Shown: in pieces, positions 39,841 to 49,388 of the stretch
Layout of the letters: every line of letters begins with the position of its first letter
Numbering within the stretch: the stretch's first letter is position 1
The notes under the pieces: generated by a model
What the model was told of the DNA's origin: nothing
The model's database searches: none
What the model saw: only the letters and a program-made list of their open reading frames with translations
Position numbers and translations under genes: made by a program
Assembly (NCBI GenBank): GCA_903822595.1
Contig: CAIJPS010000020.1
Coordinates: 19,271-83,270 of the forward strand
Source: an uncultured Chlorobiaceae bacterium
Lineage (GTDB): Bacteria; Bacteroidota; Chlorobiia; Chlorobiales; Chlorobiaceae
DNA length: 64,000 nucleotides
Direction: 5' to 3'

Positions 39841-40447
39841 AGAGGTGCTGCTCTATCTCATCCGGGTAGGGCGGATTATATGAGCTATCCATCACAAGAG
39901 TTCTCATATTGTTCAACGAATAGAATGGTACCTCGAACATACCCGCATTACTGACTGGAGCAGGAACATCCTTTCCAGGATCAATATGCATCACGAAGGT
40001 AGTGTGAACCGTTCCGTGACCGGTCGGGGTAAAGACCCACAGCCCCGTCGAGTGACGAACCCGGTGATATTTCGGGTTGTCCGGCAGATAATCAGGCTCA
40101 CCCTTCATCGTAACCCCTATGGCATTCTCTCCTGCCGATACCAGCCCGGTACGCATAATCATCTCCCGCTTTTGCAAAGGCCAGGGAGTATTCATGACCT
40201 GGCGTACAACGTACTCTACACCGTCATTTTTTTCAAGAACATCCATATCAGCAAGCTGATGAATCCAGCGACCATAACTTCCCATGTCATGAAAAAGGCT
40301 GATCAGCTTTTTCAAAGAGACCGGCATCTCAGTCTCTCCCTTAAAACTGTGGATATCGGAACCGCTGACCTTTGAAGAAAAGATTTTGATCCCTTTGTGT
40401 TCTACACGAAACTTCCAGTCTCCATGAAGAATTAACTCAACATCCAT
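39809..40447 (-). CDS. START-domain lipid-binding-like protein (copy 1)
   Basis: A 212-residue START/Bet v1-like protein with the pattern of the StAR family: [56 protein letters not shown] and [13 protein letters not shown]. No signal peptide. The ATG at 40447 is preceded by GGAG at good spacing; a GTG 12 codons upstream is less likely. Paired with a paralogue upstream on the same strand. Ligand unknown; a hydrophobic pigment or lipid is possible. Its end overlaps the heptose kinase gene by 32 bases. Confidence 0.82.
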   Translation of the reverse strand: MDVELILHGDWKFRVEHKGIKIFSSKVSGSDIHSFKGETEMPVSLKKLISLFHDMGSYGRWIHQLADMDVLEKNDGVEYVVRQVMNTPWPLQKREMIMRTGLVSAGENAIGVTMKGEPDYLPDNPKYHRVRHSTGLWVFTPTGHGTVHTTFVMHIDPGKDVPAPVSNAGMFEVPFYSLNNMRTLVMDSSYNPPYPDEIEQHLSIVEDAPDTP

Positions 40448-40499
40448 ACGCTCTCCACTGAAATAATGATTGACAGATAGCACAAAAAATCCAAAAAAC

Positions 40500-41159
40500 T
40501 CACTCGGTTATAAATTTTTCATAATGCTGGATAACATCTTTGGCTGATTTTTTGAACGGGGCATCAATCGGAATCATGTATTTTTCCTTCTTGACCATTT
40601 CACGTAAATTAACCAGGGTATGGTAAGGTGTATCGATAACGGCAATATTTGCAAGCCAGGAGGGGATTTCTCCACCCGGTTCGATGTGAAGGCGAAAAAC
40701 CACCCTGCACTGGTTCTCGGAAACAGGGATAATGTTCCATGCACCCTCAAGCTCCGGAACACGTACGTATTTATTGTTTATGGGGAGAAAATCCGCCACA
40801 CACTCAAGTTTGATAAACACTTCGGATGTTTCAGGATCCATATACCCCTGTGATCGGGTTATGATTTCCCGGTCAGAAACAGGCCAGGGCGCGCTGACAA
40901 GCTGATAGACAATCCGCCCTTCATCTTCTTCCGACAATTCCTGCAGCAGTCGCATTTCTCTTGTTTTCCAGACCCACTCAGGAGCAACTTCAATATCATA
41001 TAAAAGACTCAAGACAGCATGTTGGGGAGCGTCGATGAGCGCCACAGCAACAAACGAGAGAAAATCAGAGGTTGGAACAGGGCAGGTGAATATTTTGAGC
41101 CAGTCATTCTGAAGTCGTAACGTACAGGCTGCGCTACTGATTTTTTTTAATAGTGACAT
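40500..41159 (-). CDS. START-domain lipid-binding-like protein (copy 2)
   Basis: A 219-residue paralogue of the neighbouring START protein: [56 protein letters not shown] and [20 protein letters not shown]. The shared PWP-x-x-(D/K)RE-I/M motif marks the family. Same strand, upstream of copy 1, so probably co-transcribed. The two have diverged well beyond recent duplication. Confidence 0.82.
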   Translation of the reverse strand: MSLLKKISSAACTLRLQNDWLKIFTCPVPTSDFLSFVAVALIDAPQHAVLSLLYDIEVAPEWVWKTREMRLLQELSEEDEGRIVYQLVSAPWPVSDREIITRSQGYMDPETSEVFIKLECVADFLPINNKYVRVPELEGAWNIIPVSENQCRVVFRLHIEPGGEIPSWLANIAVIDTPYHTLVNLREMVKKEKYMIPIDAPFKKSAKDVIQHYEKFITE

Positions 41160-41210
41160 AAAACAAGGTTTTAACAGTTAACAAACAAAATCACTCTTCA
41201 TTTCCGGATG

Positions 41211-42866
41211 TCAAGGCCGACTGATCGGCACTGTTGCAGCTATTTTGACAACCGGATCAGCATATCGCACCAAAAACCTTATCTGGCCTTCAGCGCCAAA
41301 AAGCTGATGGGTAATCTTCGATTTCACTGCACGTGCAATGTATTTTCTGTCCCGGATAAAACCAACACGATCAAAGGCAATTTTTTTTGCCTTGCAGATA
41401 TTTACGACAAGAGACTCAAAGCGGCCCTCTTCACGATATTCTTCAATAAATCGCTTTAATGAAGAGCGGTATTCCTGAGCCGAGCTGCGGGGATCATCAA
41501 GAATCTTTCGCGCCATCTCATCATAAGAACCTGACTGGTAGAGCTGCTGATACAAATCCGAGTAAACCCTGCCAGTTACCCAAAAATCAGGAATAACCCC
41601 ACCCGCATCCCTCAGCGCCGCCAACTTACCCAACCCGTTCACCTTACCGCCTGCAAGTGACAACACCAACGCGGGTAGAGAGTTGGTCTTATAGACAACA
41701 ACATCACCGTTTTTAACGTACAACAAACTGTCGGGGTGCACAAAGAGTTTCTGGGGAAGAATGTTTGTCATTGCTTCCTGATAATAATGTTCACGTCCTG
41801 CAACACCCTTACGGTAGACCCGCTGAATTTGCCTGCCTGAAGGTGTATAATATCGAGCAACTGTCAGCCGAATTGCTGAACTGTCAGGCAACGAAAACTG
41901 ACGTTGAACAAGGCCCTTGCCGAAGGTCAGTTCACCGACAACGACAGCCCTCTTGTTGTCCTGCAACGCTCCAGCAAGAATTTCGGATGCCGAGGCACTG
42001 CCTTTGTCGACAAGCACAATCAAATCTCCTTTTTCATATCCATCCCCGGACTTTGCAACAAAACGCTCATCCTCTACACCACCTTTGCGGCTTTTGGTAT
42101 AGACAATCAACTGGCCCTGAGAAAGAAATTCATCAGCAACCTCTACAGCCTGTTCAAGAAATCCGCCAGGATTTCCCCGTAGATCAATAACAAGCCGCGC
42201 CATCCCTTGTTTCTTCAATAAGGCAAGTACCTGACGAAACTCAACGGCTGTAGTGGCAATGAAACGACTCAATCGAATATATCCCACACGATTATCAAGC
42301 ATAAATGCAGCATCAATACTCGAAGTCGATATTTTTCCCCTGGTCACCTGAAAATCAATAAACTTGCCACTGAGAGGCCTGAGCACTTTTAACCGCACCT
42401 TCGTTCCACGTGCTCCTCTCAACTTTTTAAGCACCTCCTGCCGTGTAATTCCCACTGCTGAAACAGAGTCAATCGCGAGAATACGATCACCGGCAGAAAT
42501 TCCAACTGCCGCACTTGGTCCCCCGGAAAGGGATGTGACAACAAGAAGTGTGTCATTGATCACATCAAACTCTATTCCTATGCCATCAAAATTGCCTTTG
42601 AATTCCGCCTGATCATAGGAAACCTTTTCTGGCTCAAGATAAACCGAATGAGGATCCAGAAACTCGGCCATCCCCTTAATACCGGCACTTTCAAGACTGT
42701 CGCCATTAACCTCATCAACATAATAATTTTTTATCAGCCCATAGGCATCAAACATTTTCTGCTGTGGCTCGAGGGCCCTCCCGCCTCCACCATTGAACTT
42801 CAAGCCGACTAAACAGCCACAAAAAAAAACAACAAGCACCATCAGAATGGTCAGTATACGAGACAT
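41211..42866 (-). CDS. C-terminal processing peptidase (S41A), third paralogue
   Basis: A 551-residue S41 protease of the CtpA type, shorter than the two Tsp-type proteins at the start of the window. N-terminal signal anchor (ILTILMVLVVFFCGCLVGL), PDZ domain near residues 90-170 (FDGIGIEFDVINDTLLVV, GDRILAIDSVSAVGI) and catalytic core with Ser in DKGSASASEILAGALQ and Lys in GELTFGKGLVQRQF. The last 150 residues form a family-specific tail. Acts in the periplasm or on lipoprotein/photosynthetic proteins; substrate unknown. Confidence 0.93.
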   Translation of the reverse strand: MSRILTILMVLVVFFCGCLVGLKFNGGGGRALEPQQKMFDAYGLIKNYYVDEVNGDSLESAGIKGMAEFLDPHSVYLEPEKVSYDQAEFKGNFDGIGIEFDVINDTLLVVTSLSGGPSAAVGISAGDRILAIDSVSAVGITRQEVLKKLRGARGTKVRLKVLRPLSGKFIDFQVTRGKISTSSIDAAFMLDNRVGYIRLSRFIATTAVEFRQVLALLKKQGMARLVIDLRGNPGGFLEQAVEVADEFLSQGQLIVYTKSRKGGVEDERFVAKSGDGYEKGDLIVLVDKGSASASEILAGALQDNKRAVVVGELTFGKGLVQRQFSLPDSSAIRLTVARYYTPSGRQIQRVYRKGVAGREHYYQEAMTNILPQKLFVHPDSLLYVKNGDVVVYKTNSLPALVLSLAGGKVNGLGKLAALRDAGGVIPDFWVTGRVYSDLYQQLYQSGSYDEMARKILDDPRSSAQEYRSSLKRFIEEYREEGRFESLVVNICKAKKIAFDRVGFIRDRKYIARAVKSKITHQLFGAEGQIRFLVRYADPVVKIAATVPISRP

Positions 42867-43644
42867 AAAGGGTTTGTTAGTTGCCAGAGAGAGCGAACGT
42901 GATTAATTCCCAAACTGCAGTTTACCGATCATGAATCAAAATCACAAAAAACATTATGCAATAAAACAGACAACACTCCTCATGAACTTCATGATGCCAG
43001 GAAAGCAGATTCCGCCCCCTCAAAAAAAGAAAATAGAGCCAACTATCAAAGGCAGTAGATCAGAAGAAAATCAAGTTAAAATCAGAAATATAAACCAACA
43101 AGAAACCAAAGGTACTAAATAATTATAACACAAAAAAATAGATCGACATGCCACACAAAAAAAAATTATTAACATAACCGATCAAAAAAAATGAACACAA
43201 TAAATTAATAGATAAAAATTTATAAAGTCCGAATAAATAACATTGTTAAATCAATGTTTTTGACATAAAAATTGTTTTATTTGTGAAAGTAAAAAAAGCA
43301 ATAAATAATATAAATATATTATTATATAAACGTATGTAAGATATTTTAATAAAACAAATTAATAGATTTTATCTAATGTTAACTTAAATAAGTTTTATCA
43401 AATTTTTATTATTTTAATAATAAATTATTCTTTTGATTAAATAAGGCGTTATTTAATAATATTTATTAAAAAAACTTGTCAAAAGATTTTTTGTTGTTTT
43501 GCTGTAAAGTGTTACTATTTAATTATTTATGTTGATATTAATAATTTGAATAGTAACACTTTTTTTGTTGGATAACGTTTGTGATTTGGTCGATGGATTA
43601 CGGTTTTATGGTAATCGATCTGAGGATTAAGCGTGCGGGAATTT
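42867..43644. other. AT-rich intergenic region
   Basis: 778 bases between the S41 protease and ridA. The part from about 43130 to 43520 is extremely A+T-rich and has no credible gene. No DnaA-box array or tandem iterons were seen. A palindromic hairpin stands at its right end. Confidence 0.7.
43506..43562. repeat. 14-base perfect inverted repeat at the edge of the AT-rich block
   Basis: AAAGTGTTACTATT (43506-43519) is repeated inverted at 43549-43562 across a 29-base AT-rich spacer, with a T-run on the right. It could be an operator or a weak plus-strand terminator; on the minus strand, where ridA ends 82 bases upstream, no T-run follows. Confidence 0.7.
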
Positions 43645-44124
43645 TTAAAGTACCGGGAACTTGCACTGCACAATAAGTTCAAGCTCAAGGCTTGCGTTGA
43701 GCGGCAATTCAGCAACGCCTACAGCACTTCTTGCGTGGCTTCCCTTTTCACCGAAGATCTCATGCAGTAATGAAGATGCTCCGTTGGCAACGAGATGCTG
43801 GCTTGAAAAGTGGTATTCGCTGGCGACATACAGAGTGAGTTTTACAATTCGTTCAATACTGTCAAGCGTTCCTGTCACTGATTTAATGGCTGCAAGCGCA
43901 TTGAGAAGAGCTACTCTGGATGCATAAACAGCGCCCTCTTTACTCTCATCATTAACCTTTCCTTTTCCACCTGGTTCCACCAGTTTTCCGTCAAGAAGGG
44001 GAAGTTGACCCGAAGTATAGACATTGTTGCCGCTCCGGATTGCGGGTACGTAAAGACCTGCTGCTGATGATGTCTGTGGCAACAGAAGACCGATAAGGGT
44101 GATTTTTTCTTCAAAGATACTCAT
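43645..44124 (-). CDS. RidA/YjgF-family protein
   Basis: A 159-residue member of the RidA (YjgF/YER057c/UK114) family, whose archetype hydrolyses reactive enamine/imine intermediates of PLP enzymes. Segments AIRSGNNVYTSGQLPLLDG, VALLNALAAIKSVTG, VKLTLYVAS and GEKGSHARSAVGVAELPLNASLELEL follow the trimeric family fold. Length exceeds the 125-130 residues of classical RidA, as in the CML/YjgH-like branch. I chose the ATG at 44124 (MSIFEEKITL); a longer frame lacks support. Divergent from the thiamine operon. Confidence 0.85.
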   Translation of the reverse strand: MSIFEEKITLIGLLLPQTSSAAGLYVPAIRSGNNVYTSGQLPLLDGKLVEPGGKGKVNDESKEGAVYASRVALLNALAAIKSVTGTLDSIERIVKLTLYVASEYHFSSQHLVANGASSLLHEIFGEKGSHARSAVGVAELPLNASLELELIVQCKFPVL

Positions 44125-44311
44125 CAGAAAAGGGGTAAAGAGGTTACAGAAACTGTTGCTAAAGACTTTTTCGGTAGCAATGGTGTCTGGAAAAAAACGT
44201 CTGAATAAAATCTCATCCGGTTGGAGCAAAAAGTAACGCTGGCGGAAGTGCTTGTTGCGATTATGGCTAATATTATTTATAGTCTGTCACAAATCAAAGT
44301 ATTTTGATTAC

Positions 44312-44959
44312 ATGAAACACAAACAACAAAAAAAGGCCCCGCTTCCGCGCCTTTATCTCATAAGCAGTGGTGATGAAAATGCTGATATCGGGACACTTCT
44401 CCTGAATCAGCTTCATCTCCTTCCCCGCTCTCACCCCTGTATTATACAAATCCGGGAAAAAAAGCTTACAGCAAAAAAACTTTTGATACTGGCTCAACAG
44501 GCTCAGGCAATCGAACTTCCCGAAGGCACTCTTTTGCTGATGAATGAGCGGGTTGATCTTGCCATTGCGGCCAGCCTTGACGGAGTGCATTTGCCGGAAA
44601 ACGCTTGTTCAGTCAAGACAATGCGCGGTATTGCGCCGGGATTGATCTATGGCTGCAGCATACACTCTCCCTCCGCCCTGCGCATTGCAGAAGAGTCTGG
44701 TGCTGAATACCTGCTTTTTGGTCCTGTATTTGATACTCCCTCAAAAAGAAAATATGGTGCGCCTCAGGGTCTTGAAAAACTTGGAGCGATCTGCCGGCAA
44801 ACCTCCCTTCCCGTTTTTGCACTGGGCGGCGTAAATCAAAAAAATGCACTGCTTTGCATGGCAGAAGGTGCTTACGGAATAGCCACACTCTCTCTCTTTC
44901 GAGATAGTGCCCGATTTGCTCAAACCATTGAAGAACTTTATCTCCTCTTGAATCCATGA
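44312..44959 (+). CDS. TenI-like thiamine-synthesis family protein (ThiE paralogue)
   Basis: A 215-residue TIM barrel of the ThiE/TenI family. Several residues follow Bacillus TenI (thiazole tautomerase) rather than ThiE: IQIREKKLTAKKL, DGVHLPENACS where ThiE has HLGQ-D, IYGCSIHSPSALRIAEE and YLLFGPVFDTPSKRKYG. It may aromatise the thiazole phosphate used by the next enzyme. The ATG at 44312 gives a normal N-terminus. Its stop overlaps the thiE start by 4 bases. No TPP riboswitch was recognised upstream. Confidence 0.75.
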   Translation: MKHKQQKKAPLPRLYLISSGDENADIGTLLLNQLHLLPRSHPCIIQIREKKLTAKKLLILAQQAQAIELPEGTLLLMNERVDLAIAASLDGVHLPENACSVKTMRGIAPGLIYGCSIHSPSALRIAEESGAEYLLFGPVFDTPSKRKYGAPQGLEKLGAICRQTSLPVFALGGVNQKNALLCMAEGAYGIATLSLFRDSARFAQTIEELYLLLNP

Positions 44960-45579
44960 TGCCATCCTCACCATTTCTTTGCGTCATAACCGATGATGCG
45001 CTCTGCCCTGTTTCACTTGCAGAACAGGTTCTCACAGGTGGAGCGTCAATGATCCAGCTCAGGCATAAAAATGCATCCGGGAGCCAGCTTTTTTCTTGGG
45101 CTGTTGAAATCCGTAAACGCTGCAAACCATATCATGCACTTTGCATCATTAATGACCGTGTGGACATTGCCATGGCGAGCCATGCCGACGGTGTGCACCT
45201 TGGTCAGCAGGATATGCCTGCTGAAGCAGCACGAAAAATCCTTGGAAACAATAGCATTATCGGGGTTTCTGCCTCTTCGCTCGGAGAGGCGATGCAGGCG
45301 GAAAAGGACGGGGCTGACTATATCGGCTTCGGACATATTTTTCCTACCGTTTCAAAAAAGAAGGAGTACGCGCCATTGGGCACCGAAACTTTGCGAAAAG
45401 CAGCCGACGGTCTCTCTCTGCCGATTGTTGCCATTGGGGGTATCGACCTTGAAAACGCAGCATCAATTATCTCCTCCGGAGCCTCCGGTATAGCGGTCAT
45501 TTCGGCAGTCATCAGAGCCTCTGACCCCTCCTTTGCTGCACACCAACTGGTCTGCGCCATAAAAAAGAACCGTTCATGA
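44956..45579 (+). CDS. thiE: thiamine-phosphate synthase
   Basis: Joins HMP-pyrophosphate and thiazole phosphate to thiamine phosphate. The 207-residue barrel shows IQLRHKNASGSQLF, CIINDRVDIAMASHADGVHLGQQDMP, IGVSASSLGEAMQAE, DYIGFGHIFPTVSKK and the phosphate-binding VAIGGIDLENAASIISSG. Overlaps both neighbours by 4 bases (ATGA), a translationally coupled thiamine operon. Confidence 0.93.
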   Translation: MMPSSPFLCVITDDALCPVSLAEQVLTGGASMIQLRHKNASGSQLFSWAVEIRKRCKPYHALCIINDRVDIAMASHADGVHLGQQDMPAEAARKILGNNSIIGVSASSLGEAMQAEKDGADYIGFGHIFPTVSKKKEYAPLGTETLRKAADGLSLPIVAIGGIDLENAASIISSGASGIAVISAVIRASDPSFAAHQLVCAIKKNRS

Positions 45580-46388
45580 AAACCTACACAACCGTTCTCA
45601 CCATTGCTGGCTCTGATGGCAGTGGCGGCGCAGGTATCCAGGCGGATATCAAGACATTTGGTGCCATGGGATGTTACGGATTATCGGTGATAACCGCACT
45701 GACAGCACAAAACACAATGGGAGTCCATGCAATATACCCGGTTGATGAAAGCTGCGTTGCCGCGCAGTTCAGGGCTATTGCATCCGATATCCCAATTGAT
45801 GCGGTAAAAATCGGTATGCTTGGAAGTGCCGGTATGATCACTACCATTTCCAGATTATTGAGCGAACTGAGAGGAAATCCCCCTGTTATTCTTGACACCA
45901 TCCTCGCATCTTCCAGAGGAACCCCCCTTCTTCCAAGGGATGCTATCCAGTTCATGAAAGAAAAGCTCTTTCCTCTTGCCTCACTGATTACGCCTAATCT
46001 GCCGGAAACCACTATACTGTTGGGCCTGAAAGATGCTCCGGCAACTCGGGAATCCATAGAGGAGGCTGCAATGAAGCTGCTTGAAACAGGAACGGCCTCT
46101 GTACTTATAAAAGGAGGGCATGGAGAGGGTCGCATGTGCTGCGATTGCCTCCTTCATGAGAATCGTTTTTTCTGGTTCAGCTCAAAAAAAATCACGACCG
46201 ACAACACGCATGGCACAGGATGCACACTTTCATCAGCGATTGCGGCATTCATGGCAAAAGGAGAAACAACGGAGAACGCCGTTGAAAAGGCAAAAACCTA
46301 CCTCAATGAAGCCCTGCATGCAGGCGCAACTTACCGTCTCGGAAATGGAAACGGTCCGTTGTTTCAACACTGCAGGCAGTGGAGGTGA
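45576..46388 (+). CDS. thiD: hydroxymethylpyrimidine (phosphate) kinase
   Basis: A 270-residue ribokinase-like enzyme that phosphorylates HMP to HMP-PP for thiamine. VLTIAGSDGSGGAGIQADIKTFGAMG at the N-terminus, VKIGMLGSAGMI, LITPNLPETTILLG, VLIKGGHGEG and the anion hole/catalytic NTHGTGCTLSSAIAAFMA are all present. Third gene of the coupled operon. It converges on ugd with one base between the stop codons. Confidence 0.95.
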   Translation: MKTYTTVLTIAGSDGSGGAGIQADIKTFGAMGCYGLSVITALTAQNTMGVHAIYPVDESCVAAQFRAIASDIPIDAVKIGMLGSAGMITTISRLLSELRGNPPVILDTILASSRGTPLLPRDAIQFMKEKLFPLASLITPNLPETTILLGLKDAPATRESIEEAAMKLLETGTASVLIKGGHGEGRMCCDCLLHENRFFWFSSKKITTDNTHGTGCTLSSAIAAFMAKGETTENAVEKAKTYLNEALHAGATYRLGNGNGPLFQHCRQWR

Positions 46389-46389
46389 A

Positions 46390-47727
46390 TCAGGAGACTC
46401 CCCGTGGCGTTCGACCTATGGAGTAGTAAGTGAATCCTGACTGCTCCATAAACTCGGGACTGTAGATATTCCTGCCATCAAAAACGACCGGATGGGTAAG
46501 ATCTCGTTTAATCATCTCGAAGTCAGGACTGCGGAATACAAGCCACTCTGTGAGCACAACAAGGGCATCCGAGCTTTTTATGGCATCTTCCGGATTTGAG
46601 GCATAAAAAATCTCATCACATTCACCATATATTCTTCTTACCTCATCCATAGCCACAGGGTCATACACTCTTACCCTTGCGCCACCTTTCAGAAGCTCTT
46701 CAATAACCCTGCGGCTCGGAGCTTCACGCATATCATCAGTATTCGGTTTAAAGGAGAGTCCCCAGATAGCAAAAACACAACCATCGATATTGTCCGCGAA
46801 ATGCCCCTTTATTTTTCTGACAAGAGAGCTTTTTTGATCATGATTGACCGCCTCGACAGCCTGCAGAATCCTTGAATGATAGCCGTGCTTGTGCGCCGTT
46901 CTTTCAAGAGCCTGCACATCCTTGGGAAAACAGGAGCCACCATAACCAATCCCTGGGTAAATAAAAGAAAACCCGATTCTTGAATCCGAACCAATACCCT
47001 TTCTGACGGCTTCAACATCAGCGCCAACCCGTTCGGCAATATTGGCTATCTCATTCATGAAACTGATTTTTGTCGCGAGCATGGCGTTGGCAGCATACTT
47101 GGTCAGTTCGGCTGAACGAACATCCATAGCGATAAAACGCTCGTGACTGCGATTGAATGGAGAGTACAGAAAACGAAGAAGCTCTTTTGTGCGCGGATTA
47201 TCGACACCAACAACAATGCGCTCTGGTTTCATAAAATCGTTGACTGCATCACCCTCCTTGAGAAATTCAGGATTTGATACCACATCAAAATCAATATCTG
47301 ATTTTCTGCTGGCGAGAACTGAACTTATTTTTTCCCTCACAAGGTCGGCTGTCCCGACAGGGACTGTCGATTTGTTGATGACAATCCTGTACTCATTCAT
47401 GAATGTGCCGATACTTTCGGCAACACTGAGTACATGGCGCAAATCCGCCGAACCATCTTCATCGGGAGGTGTTCCTACGGCAATAAATTGATAGAGTCCA
47501 AATTCAACTCCTTCACGAAGATTCGACGTAAAGCGTAACCGCCCCTCTTTGATGTTTTCAGCAACAATTTCATCAAGACCGGGCTCATGAATGGGAATCT
47601 TGCCTTCACTCAGACTATCGATCTTTTTCTGGTCAATATCAACACAAAGAACATCATTACCGACTTCCGCAAAACATGCTCCAGTAACAAGACCGACATA
47701 ACCTGATCCAAATACAGATATTTTCAT
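46390..47727 (-). CDS. ugd: UDP-glucose 6-dehydrogenase
   Basis: A 445-residue UDP-sugar dehydrogenase that makes UDP-glucuronate for surface polysaccharide. The NAD loop [57 protein letters not shown], the catalytic cysteine in [16 protein letters not shown] and the C-terminal [17 protein letters not shown] are all diagnostic. The ATG at 47727 fits the family; an in-frame ATG 3 codons earlier is possible. No glycosyltransferase adjoins. Confidence 0.95.
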   Translation of the reverse strand: MKISVFGSGYVGLVTGACFAEVGNDVLCVDIDQKKIDSLSEGKIPIHEPGLDEIVAENIKEGRLRFTSNLREGVEFGLYQFIAVGTPPDEDGSADLRHVLSVAESIGTFMNEYRIVINKSTVPVGTADLVREKISSVLASRKSDIDFDVVSNPEFLKEGDAVNDFMKPERIVVGVDNPRTKELLRFLYSPFNRSHERFIAMDVRSAELTKYAANAMLATKISFMNEIANIAERVGADVEAVRKGIGSDSRIGFSFIYPGIGYGGSCFPKDVQALERTAHKHGYHSRILQAVEAVNHDQKSSLVRKIKGHFADNIDGCVFAIWGLSFKPNTDDMREAPSRRVIEELLKGGARVRVYDPVAMDEVRRIYGECDEIFYASNPEDAIKSSDALVVLTEWLVFRSPDFEMIKRDLTHPVVFDGRNIYSPEFMEQSGFTYYSIGRTPRGVS

Positions 47728-47795
47728 AAAAAACAAGCGTGGTTAATGAGTCTTGATATATTTTGCAATGGCTTCTGCTTCCCCGTTTTTTATGG

Positions 47796-48647
47796 TCACT
47801 CCTCAATAACAATCACAAGACAGCGGGATTTTTGCCAGAAAGCGTTCTCATCACGAACAAGAAGCATCGATGAGGTTTTACCTCCCACAAGTTCATAAGA
47901 ACCAACGGTATGTGGGGTTATAATTTTCAGGTTTCTCAGTGGCTTATCAAAAAAGAGATCTCTTGTTTCCGTAATATCAACCTTTTTGAAGAGTTTGACG
48001 TTAAAGTCGGAGGCAAGACGATACTCACTGCCGAAAAGTTTCTCAAGCGGATTGATACGAACAAGAACGCCCTTGGCAACAAGTTCATTAAAGGTGCCTG
48101 AAATATAATAGGCCGTATAGAGTTGGCCTTCCTGACCCTGAATAAATTCATCCAGCACATCCACCGTTGCCAAAAGGGAGGAAACCTGCTTGTTCAGCTT
48201 CTGAACATGGCCCTTGAGCGCATTGACCTCTCTATCCTTTGTATTGAGTGCCATTTTCAGCTCAGAGACCAGCCGGTCAAGAGATTCTACACGATAGGAT
48301 GACGAGCGGTTCTCCTCTTCAAGCTTCCGGACAAGATTTTTGCTTGCCACCATTGAGGAGTCGATAAAACGGATACTCGCCGTAATATCCTTGCCGATTT
48401 GCTCAACACTTGTCGTGTCCTTGCCCTCAATACCGGCAGAAAGGCGCTCAACAACAGCCTCTTTCTGCTGAATCCTGCCAAGATTCTTCTGAACCTGGGC
48501 AAGAATAGCCATCATTGATTCGAGATGCTCCTGCCGAGGATCGGTCTTTTGCTTCTCCGGACTGCACGCCGACAGAACCAGAAGGAACGCAAAAAAAACA
48601 ACCCCGGCAACCCTGAGCCGACTATCTCTTACAGCCATTGAATCCAT
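47796..48647 (-). CDS. coiled-coil lipoprotein of unknown function
   Basis: A 283-residue lipoprotein with lipobox LVLSAC-SP (modified Cys near residue 28). Residues 40-170 form a long coiled coil ([41 protein letters not shown]). The C-terminal third is globular and beta-rich ([38 protein letters not shown]). No named family recognised. The start overlaps the end of the upstream hydrolase gene by 19 bases. Confidence 0.8.
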   Translation of the reverse strand: MDSMAVRDSRLRVAGVVFFAFLLVLSACSPEKQKTDPRQEHLESMMAILAQVQKNLGRIQQKEAVVERLSAGIEGKDTTSVEQIGKDITASIRFIDSSMVASKNLVRKLEEENRSSSYRVESLDRLVSELKMALNTKDREVNALKGHVQKLNKQVSSLLATVDVLDEFIQGQEGQLYTAYYISGTFNELVAKGVLVRINPLEKLFGSEYRLASDFNVKLFKKVDITETRDLFFDKPLRNLKIITPHTVGSYELVGGKTSSMLLVRDENAFWQKSRCLVIVIEE

Positions 48648-49333
48648 TGTTCAACCCCTTCTTTTGTACCATACCACCTGGTATGCGGTGTTGGAAGATG
48701 TTCTGCATCTGCAATAGTAACATTTTCAGCACCTTCAAGAAAACAGCTTTTTGCTGGAACAATCCCGTCACCATCAACATTGCCATCTTCCTGAACGCTT
48801 TTATAAAACTTGAAACACATTTTCTCGACAAAACTTCCCTGACGATTGCCATGATACTTATCACTGGCGACAGAAACAACACGACAACGCTCAAAAAAAT
48901 CCGATTGCAGGTTTTTGAAGATAAAATCGGTCTTTATCTTTGCATAATGTTCATGAGTATGAAACGGTGTCCCAAGCGTAACCAGTTTCGCAACACGCTT
49001 GTGAGTAAGGTAAACATCGCCCTGAAAAGGCTTTTCAAGCAGGTAGATCATGGCCACTGTTCCGCCTCCGCTATGTGCTACAAGCGTCACAGGCTCATCG
49101 GGAAATTTCCTCTGCATCTCCCTTACAGCACGGTCAACCGCTTTCATGACCCGATTTGTTGATTTTTCCGGTGAGGGCGGAAACCCTACCCAGTCAACAA
49201 GGTTTACCGGCGCAACCGTAACTCTCTCTTTCGAAATATACCCTGCAAGCACATCTCTCATCGTCTCATACAGAGTATCCCAGAAAAGTACGCCGGGAAT
49301 AATCACTACAGGGTTTTGCGGTACGGCCTTCAT
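48629..49333 (-). CDS. alpha/beta-hydrolase (triacylglycerol lipase/PGAP1-like)
   Basis: A 234-residue hydrolase with the nucleophile elbow in [19 protein letters not shown] and an oxyanion region at [15 protein letters not shown]. The C-terminus supplies the expected aspartate (DGIVPAKS) and histidine ([14 protein letters not shown]). No signal peptide, so cytosolic. Substrate unknown; esters of lipids are likely for this branch. Runs into the coiled-coil lipoprotein gene. Confidence 0.82.
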   Translation of the reverse strand: MKAVPQNPVVIIPGVLFWDTLYETMRDVLAGYISKERVTVAPVNLVDWVGFPPSPEKSTNRVMKAVDRAVREMQRKFPDEPVTLVAHSGGGTVAMIYLLEKPFQGDVYLTHKRVAKLVTLGTPFHTHEHYAKIKTDFIFKNLQSDFFERCRVVSVASDKYHGNRQGSFVEKMCFKFYKSVQEDGNVDGDGIVPAKSCFLEGAENVTIADAEHLPTPHTRWYGTKEGVEQWIQWL

Positions 49334-49388
49334 GATGGTTCAGGTTGGTGATGTACTGCTGAAACTGACACGCTGTTTACTGTTTTTT

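Noticed and set aside
42931..43122. 63-codon plus-strand frame in the gap before ridA
   Set aside because: Lys/Asn/Gln-rich sequence produced by A-rich DNA, no ribosome binding site and no recognisable fold.
43506..43562. Hairpin as terminator of ridA
   Set aside because: On the ridA strand no T-run follows the stem; listed as an inverted repeat instead.
42867..43644. Replication origin or CRISPR array in the AT-rich gap
   Set aside because: No DnaA boxes, regularly spaced repeats or flanking dnaA/cas genes were found.
44125..44311. TPP riboswitch upstream of the thiamine operon
   Set aside because: The conserved CTGAGA and other THI-box elements are not present.
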